DNA from: Streptomyces venezuelae ATCC 10712
GTDB taxonomy: Bacteria > Actinomycetota > Actinomycetes > Streptomycetales > Streptomycetaceae
Reading direction: 5' to 3'
NCBI RefSeq assembly: GCF_008639165.1
Contig: NZ_CP029197.1
Location: 6,142,001 to 6,206,000, forward strand
Length of the DNA stretch: 64,000 bases
Every line of letters starts with the position of its first letter. Position 1 is the first letter of the stretch. The notes beneath the pieces were generated by a model that did no database searches, had not been told where the DNA came from, and saw only the letters and a program-made list of their open reading frames with translations. Shown piece after piece: positions 57,683 through 64,000 of this stretch. The position numbers were made by a program, and so were the translations under genes.

Positions 57683-58320
57683 GCCTCACGTGCCTCGGTC
57701 GCGCCTATGGCGATGTGCTGCCAGCGGCCGGGCCGGCTCACCCGGTGGCCGCCGGGCGCGACAGCAAAGCGCCCGCTGGCGTGGAGCTCCACCAGCCCGG
57801 TCGTGGCGAGGTCCACGAGCGCCAGGCCGATGTAGGAGGTCGGTACCCGCAGCGACTTCGCCATCGCACGCTGGCGAATACGGGATGACGGGGCCAAGGT
57901 CCCGCTCTCGATGCGCCGCTGGATTTCCTGGGCAACCAGGTCGACGGGAAGGCACGGCACGAGGGCCCCGAGGAGCGTCCGCAGCATCTCGCGGCCCTGG
58001 CCTGCTAGGAGGCATGCCTGGGGCCAGGTGCCTCGGATGCCGTGGGGGGACGGGGTGAGGGCCGCGATCCAAGCATCCCACCGTGCCTGGTCAGCCGGGG
58101 AGTGGCTCGTGGCGCGCCGGGTCCGGGCAACGCCGAGCCACGGTCCCGTCGACGCGTACACGAGGTGGTAGGCATCCTCGACGGTCTCGGCCGACGCGAT
58201 GGTGCGTCTGCCCTTCACCGACTGCAGCATGCTGATGTCCTGTCTCAGCATGCCTGCGGTCTGCGCGGCGGCGGGGTCCGCCGCCGACGGCCGGCGGCGA
58301 TCCAGGAAGGAGGCGATCAC
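57679..58320 (-). CDS. GntR-like winged-helix protein
   Basis: 213 residues from a GTG overlapping the stop of the gene before it. The C-terminal half has a GntR/ROK-type winged helix (LVAQEIQRRIESGTLAPSSRIRQRAMAKSLRVPTSYIGLALVDLATTGLVELHASGRFAV). The N-half is Ala/Arg-rich with VEDAYHLVYASTGPWLGVART. No catalytic domain seen. It is one of several HTH proteins in this operon. Confidence 0.65.
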   Translation of the reverse strand: MIASFLDRRRPSAADPAAAQTAGMLRQDISMLQSVKGRRTIASAETVEDAYHLVYASTGPWLGVARTRRATSHSPADQARWDAWIAALTPSPHGIRGTWPQACLLAGQGREMLRTLLGALVPCLPVDLVAQEIQRRIESGTLAPSSRIRQRAMAKSLRVPTSYIGLALVDLATTGLVELHASGRFAVAPGGHRVSRPGRWQHIAIGATEAREA

Positions 58321-59030
58321 GTCAAATCCAGGAGAGAGTCGGAGCACGGAGAGAGAGATGGCCGTGAGGGACAGCGGACTGCGGCTGCGTCGCCGGACGG
58401 CGCGTTACAGGGCACCGCGTCGGTGAAGAGCCGGGAATCGTTCAGGTCCACAGGTGTGATGGCGCCCAGATAGCGGACCAGCGCCGTGGCGACCATGAAG
58501 GCGAGGTTCGGGTCGCCGAGGGCGAGCGTCCGCTCGACCGGCTGCGGCCGGTCGGGCGGGTAGTAGACCCCCGCGACGCCGACCAGCTCGGTGACGCCCG
58601 CCCACACCGCCTCGTGGCCATGGCGCAGTTCGGGGCATCTGACGGTGGCATCGCGGGCGTGGAACAGACAGGTGGGCGGTTCGATCACGTTCTCGCCCGC
58701 CTCCCAGTCGCGTGCCGGGTCGTCCTCCGTGCCTGCTGGCACGGGCAGAAGCCACAGCACGCCCAGCGACGACCGGGTGGCCGGGCCCATGCCGATCTGG
58801 CATCGCAGCTCGGCCATGGCCTTGCGCTGCTGGAAGGGGTTGACGTCCGCGTACCGGGGAGTTCCGGTCGCGGTGCCGGAGATCCGCGGCCACAGAACCC
58901 CCATCTCCCGCTCCTCGGGGCCCTGGTGGTGGATGCCTTCGGGAGCGAGGCACACAGGAGGTATGTCGACGCTCTGGTCGCTCCACAGGGCGACGGCGGG
59001 GACCAGCTCCAGCTGGGGCTGGCGGTTCAC
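58317..59030 (-). CDS. Hypothetical protein, 237 aa
   Basis: Starts at a GTG overlapping the upstream TGA and ends overlapping the next GTG. The sequence (VNRQPQLELVPAVALWSD...GVLWLLPVPAGTEDDP...CLFHARDATVRCPELRHG...LAFMVATALVRYLGAI) is acidic and has no visible membrane helix. It contains a C/H-rich patch (CLFHA, CPELRHGH) that may bind metal. I do not recognise the family; its coupling to HTH and DUF6624 genes suggests a shared pathway. Confidence 0.6.
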   Translation of the reverse strand: MNRQPQLELVPAVALWSDQSVDIPPVCLAPEGIHHQGPEEREMGVLWPRISGTATGTPRYADVNPFQQRKAMAELRCQIGMGPATRSSLGVLWLLPVPAGTEDDPARDWEAGENVIEPPTCLFHARDATVRCPELRHGHEAVWAGVTELVGVAGVYYPPDRPQPVERTLALGDPNLAFMVATALVRYLGAITPVDLNDSRLFTDAVPCNAPSGDAAAVRCPSRPSLSPCSDSLLDLT

Positions 59031-59884
59031 GAGGGCTCCGGCAGCATCCGGACGAGCGCGGCCGCCAGGGCTTCGGCCTGCTCGGGCGACAGCGGCTCGA
59101 CCGCCAGGATCTCTTCGTGGCACGTGCCGCACAATTGACCGCGGGAAGGGAACGCGCTGATCCTGATCCGCTTGCCACCGAGCTGGTCCTGCAGGATCTG
59201 AGCGACACGGTCGGCCAGTCCGTACAACTCGGCCCCGTAGGTGCTCAGCTCCTTTGTGCTCTCACCGAGCGCGCCGAGTACGGTACGGACGTCATCCAGG
59301 GTGAGCAGCAGGTCCCACACCATGCCCGCTCGCGCTTCCACCCTGTCGGCGTAGACGCACCGGTGCGCGGCCAGCACCTGCGCCAGCCTTCGCGCGACGA
59401 GGATCGGCTGCGGCATCCGGTCGAGGACCAGGCGGACGAGCCGATCGGCGTCCCTGACGTCGAAAGGGGTCGTGCGCACACCGGGGTAGGCGAGGTTGGC
59501 GGAGCACTGCTCGACTTCCGCGGTGATCCCGGCGTCGGCCAGGGCCTCACGGACGATGCCGATGGTGGTGACGTCGCTCGACTCCGTCCCGGGCAGCCCC
59601 AGGATCGGGCCGTGGTAGGAGAGCACCGACAACCGAGAGGGCAGTTCGAAGGACACGACATGGCGGCCTGGAGCATCGGCCAGGATGTCCTTCAGCCGGT
59701 CCTGGACGGCCTGGAGCTGAGCGGGCTGGGACTGCGGTGATGAGCGATCAGGGGGGCTGTCGGTCATAGTGGGCACCGTGGATCGGGTAGCGGGGCGGAA
59801 GCGGCGGGAGACGTACGGGCCGGCGATGGCCACAAGCGCGAAGAGCACCAGTACGACCAAACCGGCCGGGGCAAGGCAGGGCAT
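59027..59884 (-). CDS. Membrane-anchored protein with a CxxC motif
   Basis: 285 residues from an ATG preceded by GAAGGA at a spacing of 7; an ATG at 59767 would remove the anchor. The N-terminus MPCLAPAGLVVLVLFALVAIAG is one membrane helix, after which the chain is mostly helical and acidic. The end has GQLCGTCHEEILAVEPLSPEQAEALAAALV with a CxxCH motif, which could bind haem or zinc but lies near the C-terminus without other haem signals. No family recognised. Confidence 0.65.
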   Translation of the reverse strand: MPCLAPAGLVVLVLFALVAIAGPYVSRRFRPATRSTVPTMTDSPPDRSSPQSQPAQLQAVQDRLKDILADAPGRHVVSFELPSRLSVLSYHGPILGLPGTESSDVTTIGIVREALADAGITAEVEQCSANLAYPGVRTTPFDVRDADRLVRLVLDRMPQPILVARRLAQVLAAHRCVYADRVEARAGMVWDLLLTLDDVRTVLGALGESTKELSTYGAELYGLADRVAQILQDQLGGKRIRISAFPSRGQLCGTCHEEILAVEPLSPEQAEALAAALVRMLPEPS

Positions 59885-60121
59885 TCCGGTATCCTTCGCC
59901 GGTTTCGGTACAGGAGCAGGAGCAGGAGCAGGAGAAGAGGAAGGAGCCGGCCGCCGCTGTTCGGGTCGGGACGGACCACTCGGCGGCCGGGGCGGCACAC
60001 ACTCCTGTCGGTGCGCCGCCACCCCGCCCCCGCCAAATGCGGATTGCCGGTAGAGGGGCCCCGGTCCAGATCTGCCCCCTCGGTGGCCAGGGGCGGGGTG
60101 GTTCATTCGCGCGGGCAGCTA

Positions 60122-60727
60122 CTACGCCACGTCTCTCAGCGGCGGCCCCAACGAATCGACGTACTCGTCGTCGTCGAAGTGGGGAGCCACTGCGAGGCGG
60201 CGTCGCAGCCGATGCAGAGCCATCGAGGCCGACGGGAGGCCGATGGCGGCCCGGCGCGCGTCGAGATCGTCCGGCTCGGATACGGGTTCCAGTTCCGGTC
60301 CGGAGGCGCCGAGCCGGTACTGGGTGCCGTAGAACTGCGGCCGGCCGGCCCCCAGGAGGCATCGGTCGTACAGGTGGGCCCACTGCTGCTTCGACGCGGT
60401 GCCATGCTCCACCGCTGCGTGCATCATTCGGTAGGCGAGCCGCTGCAGGTCGGGGCGGGTGTCGGCCCGAAGCGCGAGCTTCCACGCCGCCTTCGCGCCG
60501 CCCTCTCCCACGAGCGGCACATCCGGCCACCCGTGCTCCGCGAGAGCGCGGCTCAGGACTTCGGCGTTGGTGTGGTCGATGTGCCGGCCCACGCCGACCT
60601 GGTGGTCGGACGGCGGCAGCCGGGTGAGACGGGCCCAGTGCTCGTCGGACTGCTTCGCCCGGGTAATCAGCTCACGTGCGAGGTTCGGGCTTCGCGGGGA
60701 GGCGATCGTGTTGCGCTCATTTGCCAT
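60122..60727 (-). CDS. DUF6624 protein
   Basis: 201 residues. The DUF6624 core is visible: AEVLSRALAEHGWPDVPLVGEGGAKAAWKLALRAD, YRMMHAAVEHG, AHLYDRCLLGAGRPQFYGTQYRL, and the final DLDARRAAIGLPS. Two conserved His/Asp clusters (HIDHTN, HAAVEHG) might coordinate a metal. The function is unknown. It is the first gene of the 51.7-60.7 kb minus-strand run. Confidence 0.75.
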   Translation of the reverse strand: MANERNTIASPRSPNLARELITRAKQSDEHWARLTRLPPSDHQVGVGRHIDHTNAEVLSRALAEHGWPDVPLVGEGGAKAAWKLALRADTRPDLQRLAYRMMHAAVEHGTASKQQWAHLYDRCLLGAGRPQFYGTQYRLGASGPELEPVSEPDDLDARRAAIGLPSASMALHRLRRRLAVAPHFDDDEYVDSLGPPLRDVA

Positions 60728-61014
60728 GGAAGGCTCCTCAGGCGTACGCGACGGCGGACTGCTGCGGGATGTGCACGGCTCTGCAGCCGCTGAACTGGGA
60801 CGGCTGCGTAGCGCTCGGGACCGAAGTCCGCTTCCTGCTTGGCGCGGCGACTGGAGTATGTCGCTGAGCGGGCAGCCGTGAAACTCTCACGGTGAGAGTG
60901 TCCGCATGAGCGGATCACGCATATGCAGCTGCCGAAACCGCGCCGTGTAACTTGCCTTGTGGCCGCCCCGCGTGAGCGGGAAGGATGGCGGCACTCGCGT
61001 AAAGGGAGTACGCC
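60728..61014. promoter_or_regulatory. Intergenic region between DUF6624 and an XRE gene
   Basis: About 290 bp, divergent promoters. It contains a 17-bp hyphenated palindrome annotated separately and, beside it, GTCCGCATGAGCGG, which shares GTCCGCATG with the inverted repeat before the other XRE gene. Confidence 0.5.
60883..60899. promoter_or_regulatory. 17-bp palindrome, possible operator
   Basis: ACTCTCACGGTGAGAGT: two perfect 8-bp arms around one central G, about 115 bp upstream of the XRE/DUF5753 start. Size and place suit an HTH-dimer operator. The regulator is not known. Confidence 0.45.
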
Positions 61015-61935
61015 ATGCTGTCAGGGCCGACAGGGCCAGCCGCCTCGGCTGATGTCCCCGGCTGGGAAGGTCCGACCACCCGCCTTCGCCTGCTCGGCAT
61101 CCGTCTTGCCGCCCTCCGGAAGGGCTCAGGGCTGTCCTTGGAGGAGGCCGGGGCCAGGGTAGGGATCTCCAAGGCGACTTTGAGCCGGTATGAGCGCGCG
61201 AAGACCAAGGTTCGGTGGCCCCTCGTGGACCAGTTGTGCCGGGTCTACGAAGCGTCGGACGATGAGCGCCTGGAGCTGGTCGACCTGGCCAAGAGCAGCC
61301 AGGACCGTGGTGGGTGGTGGATGGACTTCGGAGGCGATCTTCCGGAGCACATGCGCCTCTTGCTGGCCTTGGAGGACGAGGCGACCCACATCCGTCAGCT
61401 CGCCGGCGGAGTGATACCAGGTCTGTTGCAGACGATGGACTACGCCAAGAGCATCAAGGCAACCCCAGATTGGTCTCTGCCAGAGGCCGACCTGGGGGAC
61501 CGTCTGGGCCTCCGGATGCGGCGGCAGGAGATCCTCGACCGCGAGATGCCGCCCCGGTACGACGTGTTTCTCGACGAGGCCGTACTACGGCGTACCGTCG
61601 GCGGACACGAGGTGATGGCGGCCCAGATGTCGCAGCTTCTGCAGCGCGGCAGCCAGGATGCCATCACGATCCAGGTGCTCCCATTCGAAGGTGGCGCCTA
61701 TAGCGCGGGGCTCGGCGCCTACGTGATCTACGGTGGATTCGGTGGGCCCGACCCGGCCCTCGACGTCGTCTTTCTGGAGCACCAGACCGGCGGCGTCTTC
61801 CTGGAGAACGCAGAGGCGGTTGAGGAATACGCGGGTGGCCACACCTACCTGCGCCGGGAGGCGCTGGACCCATCCGCATCGGCGGCCCTCATCGCCGATG
61901 CGCGTGATCGATTCCTGCAGCTCGCAAGTAAGTAG
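61015..61935 (+). CDS. XRE/DUF5753 helix-turn-helix regulator
   Basis: 306 residues from an ATG after AAAGGGAG. N-terminal XRE HTH: RLRLLGIRLAALRKGSGLSLEEAGARVGISKATLSRYERAK. The C-terminal 200 residues are the DUF5753 domain (IRQLAGGVIPGLLQTMDYAK, ILDREMPPRYDVFLDEAVLRRTVGG, VLPFEGGAYSAGLGAYVIY). These pair with DUF397 proteins throughout Streptomyces; some pairs control development or form toxin-antitoxin-like modules. The partner follows 7 bp downstream. Confidence 0.9.
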   Translation: MLSGPTGPAASADVPGWEGPTTRLRLLGIRLAALRKGSGLSLEEAGARVGISKATLSRYERAKTKVRWPLVDQLCRVYEASDDERLELVDLAKSSQDRGGWWMDFGGDLPEHMRLLLALEDEATHIRQLAGGVIPGLLQTMDYAKSIKATPDWSLPEADLGDRLGLRMRRQEILDREMPPRYDVFLDEAVLRRTVGGHEVMAAQMSQLLQRGSQDAITIQVLPFEGGAYSAGLGAYVIYGGFGGPDPALDVVFLEHQTGGVFLENAEAVEEYAGGHTYLRREALDPSASAALIADARDRFLQLASK

Positions 61936-61942
61936 AGGACCA

Positions 61943-62131
61943 GTGGAAGACCAGCTCGAATACTTCACCAGCTCGTACAGTGGCTCCCCCAACAACGAGT
62001 GCGTGGAGTGCGCGTTCACGTCGAACGGCCTCCGCGTACGTGACTCCAAGCGACCCGGCGACGGCACGATCAGCGTGGGCCCCGAGGCGTGGGAAGCCTT
62101 CACTGCCGCGGTGGATCAAGGCGTGATCTGA
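61943..62131 (+). CDS. DUF397 protein
   Basis: 62 residues from a GTG after AGAGGA. It has the family signature YFTSSYSGSPNNECVECAF and VRDSKRPGDGTISVGPEAWEAFTAAV. DUF397 proteins bind or balance their adjacent XRE/DUF5753 regulator. A stem-loop follows the stop codon. Confidence 0.9.
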   Translation: MEDQLEYFTSSYSGSPNNECVECAFTSNGLRVRDSKRPGDGTISVGPEAWEAFTAAVDQGVI

Positions 62132-62151
62132 CCCCTGCCCCACCTGTGTCG

Positions 62152-62180
62152 GCCCGGCGCCTCCCTGGGAGGAGCCGGGC
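62152..62180 (+). terminator. Stem-loop terminator after the XRE-DUF397 pair
   Basis: GCCCGGC and CCTCC pair with GGAGG and GCCGGGC around a 3-nt loop, with one g/a bulge; TTCGTCGTG follows. It lies about 20 bp after the DUF397 stop, where a rho-independent-like hairpin is expected. Confidence 0.65.
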
Positions 62181-62280
62181 TTCGTCGTGTCCGTCCCCAC
62201 GATCGCCCGCGCCTGGGCGGGTGGAGTCTGTCGGTTTGGCCTAACTCGGAGCGTGGAGTGGGGTATTCAAGAAATCTGTT

Positions 62281-62307
62281 CATGCGGACAAGCCCCTTGT
62301 CCGCATG
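62281..62307. promoter_or_regulatory. Perfect 12-bp inverted repeat upstream of the XRE-TPR gene
   Basis: CATGCGGACAAG, three bases, CTTGTCCGCATG. It ends 21 bp before the chosen ATG and covers the upstream ATG at 62305, so protein bound here would block transcription or initiation. A half copy (CATGCGGACAA) recurs inside the gene near 62602. Confidence 0.6.
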
Positions 62308-62328
62308 GGGAATCCGAAAGGGGGAGCC

Positions 62329-63711
62329 ATGGCGCAGAGGCCGGTGCCGTTGGACGAGAACCACTCGGTGCGTGCCTGGTGGGGCAAGGAACTTCGGAAC
62401 TGGCGGCGGGTGCGGCGGCTCTCCTCCAGGGCCCTGGGCGAGTTGGTGCAGCTCAGTGGCACGTTGATCGAGCGAATCGAGAAGAATCAGCGAAGGTGCA
62501 CGGCACAGCTGGCGGCCAAGTTCGACGTTGCGCTCGACGCCGGCGGAGCGTTAGTGCGACTGTGGCGATACGTGGAACGCGAGGAGCAGCGGGAGGGCTC
62601 CCATGCGGACAACGGTGCAGCCCTTCCCTTGGAGGGCGGCATGGACGACCGGCCCTCGGGCAAGGTGGGGGAGATCCCGGTCTCCTACCTGAAGAGGATG
62701 TCTGCAGTGGAACGCCGGAAGCTGATGGTCTTGCTTGGAGGGCTCGGCGTTGCAGCCACGGCTGTGACCTCTGATCTGGCCCGTCCGAGGGCAGTACGTG
62801 TGGAGGACATCCAACAGGTCCGAGCTGCCTCCATTGCCCTGTCTCAATGGGATGCTCGGTTCGGCGGGGACGGGCTCGTCCAGAGCGCCGCCGAGGGGGA
62901 GATGACCAGGGCCCGAGCCCTCCTGCAGCTCGACTGCCCCACCTCGCTCAAGCAGGACCTCTTCACGGACGTCAGCCGGCTGGCGATCGTGCTCGGCGCC
63001 GCAGCCTTCGATCGCCTCCAGCACGACGAGGCCACCACGCTCCTGGAGCTGGGGCGCCAGTGCGCCGAGGAGGCCGACAACTGGAGCCTGCGGGCCAGCG
63101 CCCTCAACTGGCGTGCGAGGCAGGAGATCTGGCGCGGCCATCCAGAGGAAGGGCTCACCTTTGCGGAGGTTGGTCTGGTGCGGTCCGATCGACTGACTCC
63201 GCGCGAGCAGGCGATGCTCCACAACGCGAGGGCGCGCGCTCTGGCCAAGATGAAGCGTGCTGACGAGGCCCGTGCCGCGATCGGCCTCTCCGACGACATC
63301 GTCACTCGGGCGAAGGGCGCCGGCGAGGAAGCTCCCTGGATGGTCTTCTACGACCACGCCCAGCACCTGGGCGACACAGGGCATGCGGCCTTCGACATCG
63401 CGATGCTTCCAGGCAGCCGGGGAGCAGTGGAGCTGGCGCGCAACCGTCTTGAGGCCGCGGTGGAGGGACACACCAGCGAATTCACCCGGTCCCGAGCACT
63501 ATCCGGAACCAAGCTCGCGACGCTGCTGATGTCGACAGGCGAGCCGGATCGAGCCGTTGCTGTGGCCACCCGGGCCCTGGACGACGTCGGACGCCTACGC
63601 TCCCGGCGTGCCGCTACCGATGTCGCCTCCTTGGCGAGGGCCGCAGCTCCCTTCAGCCGGAGGCCGGAGCTCGCCGAGCTCCGAGCCAGAATCGGTACCG
63701 TACTGGCATGA
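62329..63711 (+). CDS. XRE-family regulator with TPR-like C-terminal half
   Basis: 460 residues from an ATG after AAAGGGGGAG (the frame is open to an ATG 24 bp upstream, without such a site). HTH: VRAWWGKELRNWRRVRRLSSRALGELVQLSGTLIERIEKNQRRC. The rest is helical with TPR-like repeats (EATTLLELGRQCAEEADNWSLRASALNWRARQ, LARNRLEAAVEGHTSEFTRSRAL). It resembles Streptomyces regulators of the tetratricopeptide-XRE type. Its stop overlaps the start of the kinase-like gene. Confidence 0.85.
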   Translation: MAQRPVPLDENHSVRAWWGKELRNWRRVRRLSSRALGELVQLSGTLIERIEKNQRRCTAQLAAKFDVALDAGGALVRLWRYVEREEQREGSHADNGAALPLEGGMDDRPSGKVGEIPVSYLKRMSAVERRKLMVLLGGLGVAATAVTSDLARPRAVRVEDIQQVRAASIALSQWDARFGGDGLVQSAAEGEMTRARALLQLDCPTSLKQDLFTDVSRLAIVLGAAAFDRLQHDEATTLLELGRQCAEEADNWSLRASALNWRARQEIWRGHPEEGLTFAEVGLVRSDRLTPREQAMLHNARARALAKMKRADEARAAIGLSDDIVTRAKGAGEEAPWMVFYDHAQHLGDTGHAAFDIAMLPGSRGAVELARNRLEAAVEGHTSEFTRSRALSGTKLATLLMSTGEPDRAVAVATRALDDVGRLRSRRAATDVASLARAAAPFSRRPELAELRARIGTVLA

Positions 63712-64000
63712 CCACGACCGACATCGAGGCGTCCCGGGCACTGCTCGCGGAAGCTGCGGCGGCACGCGGCTTCTCCGCCCAGGGCGCCACCCTCATCCGA
63801 CTGGCCGAGAACGCGATATGGCGGCTGACCGCCGATATCGTCGTCAGGATCGCCAGGCCCGGTCAAGAGGCAGCCGCCGCTCGCGAAGTCGCCGTGGCAC
63901 GGTGGCTAAGTGCCGCCGGCGTGCCGACGGTCGAACCTCTCGCGATAGACCAGCCGGTGCTCGCGGGCGGTCGAGCGGCAACCTTCTGGGCGCTACTCCC
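63708..64000 (+). CDS. Aminoglycoside-phosphotransferase-like kinase, cut by window edge
   Basis: The ATG overlaps the TGA of the upstream regulator (ATGA). Only about 97 N-terminal residues are present: FSAQGATLIRLAENAIWRLTADIVVRIARPG and AREVAVARWLSAAGVPTVEPLA are the N-lobe of the APH fold, including the VVRIARP Lys/Arg strand. The catalytic loop lies outside the window. The substrate is unknown; it is presumably controlled by the coupled regulator. Confidence 0.75.
   Translation, partial: MTTTDIEASRALLAEAAAARGFSAQGATLIRLAENAIWRLTADIVVRIARPGQEAAAAREVAVARWLSAAGVPTVEPLAIDQPVLAGGRAATFWALL

Overview
The window is high-GC actinobacterial DNA, almost certainly Streptomyces or a close relative. 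The evidence is a WhiB protein, XRE/DUF5753 + DUF397 pairs, DUF397, DUF3040, DUF5999 and DUF6624 proteins, GTG/TTG starts and a strong G/C third-position bias. It reads as an accessory region (large plasmid, integrative element or chromosome arm) and not as core chromosome. No rRNA, tRNA or CRISPR array was recognised.

Layout. (1) 1-8.1 kb, minus strand: a lipoprotein cut by the window edge, then a mobilisation/replication module with a MOB relaxase, a MobC-like protein, three nested hairpins that look like an oriT, a DUF2637 membrane protein with a long Thr/Glu/Gly repeat, a WhiB protein, a DnaC-like ATPase and a replication-initiator-like protein. (2) 8.1-12 kb: a double-XRE regulator, a perfect 68-bp palindrome, a HAD phosphatase, and a MAB_1171c-type membrane protein paired with an ImmA/IrrE metallopeptidase. 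(3) 12.8-20.6 kb: a cation/proton homeostasis island (SLC13/ArsB-type carrier, CPA1 and CPA2 antiporters, a KhtT-like regulator, a NarL-type two-component system and small membrane proteins) that stops in a truncated RCK/TrkA-N fragment. (4) 20.6-24.1 kb: two NUDIX genes, a MurA tail fragment, and an ISL3-family element bounded by 23-bp inverted repeats that carries a DUF4259 gene.

(5) 24.2-49.8 kb: a 25.6-kb run of minus-strand genes, most joined by 4-nt GTGA/ATGA overlaps. The upstream half encodes preQ0 (7-cyano-7-deazaguanine) synthesis (QueC, QueD, QueE, FolE) with a phosphoribosyltransferase, a DUF6884 protein, a PIG-L deacetylase, a WbqC protein, a SUMF1-fold protein, two GT4 glycosyltransferases, a reverse-transcriptase-like protein with altered active-site residues, a FEN/5'-3' exonuclease and a HAD phosphatase. 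The downstream half holds a PLP aminotransferase, an ABC exporter, four methyltransferase domains, a HIT protein, two kinase-like proteins, a second PIG-L protein and many NUDIX domains. Two reading frames in this half are shifted. The enzymes suggest a glycosylated deazapurine nucleoside-like product. The RT/FEN pair does not fit any deazapurine pathway I know and is the strongest candidate for an undescribed system. A divergent XRE-TPR regulator sits beside queC.

(6) 51.7-60.7 kb: a second minus-strand operon of coupled genes: an MFS transporter, several HTH proteins, a GH15 glucanohydrolase fused to winged-helix domains, a DUF5999 module, a membrane-anchored protein and a DUF6624 protein. 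(7) 60.8-64 kb: XRE-DUF5753 + DUF397, an XRE-TPR regulator preceded by a perfect 12-bp inverted repeat, and an aminoglycoside-phosphotransferase-like gene cut by the right edge.
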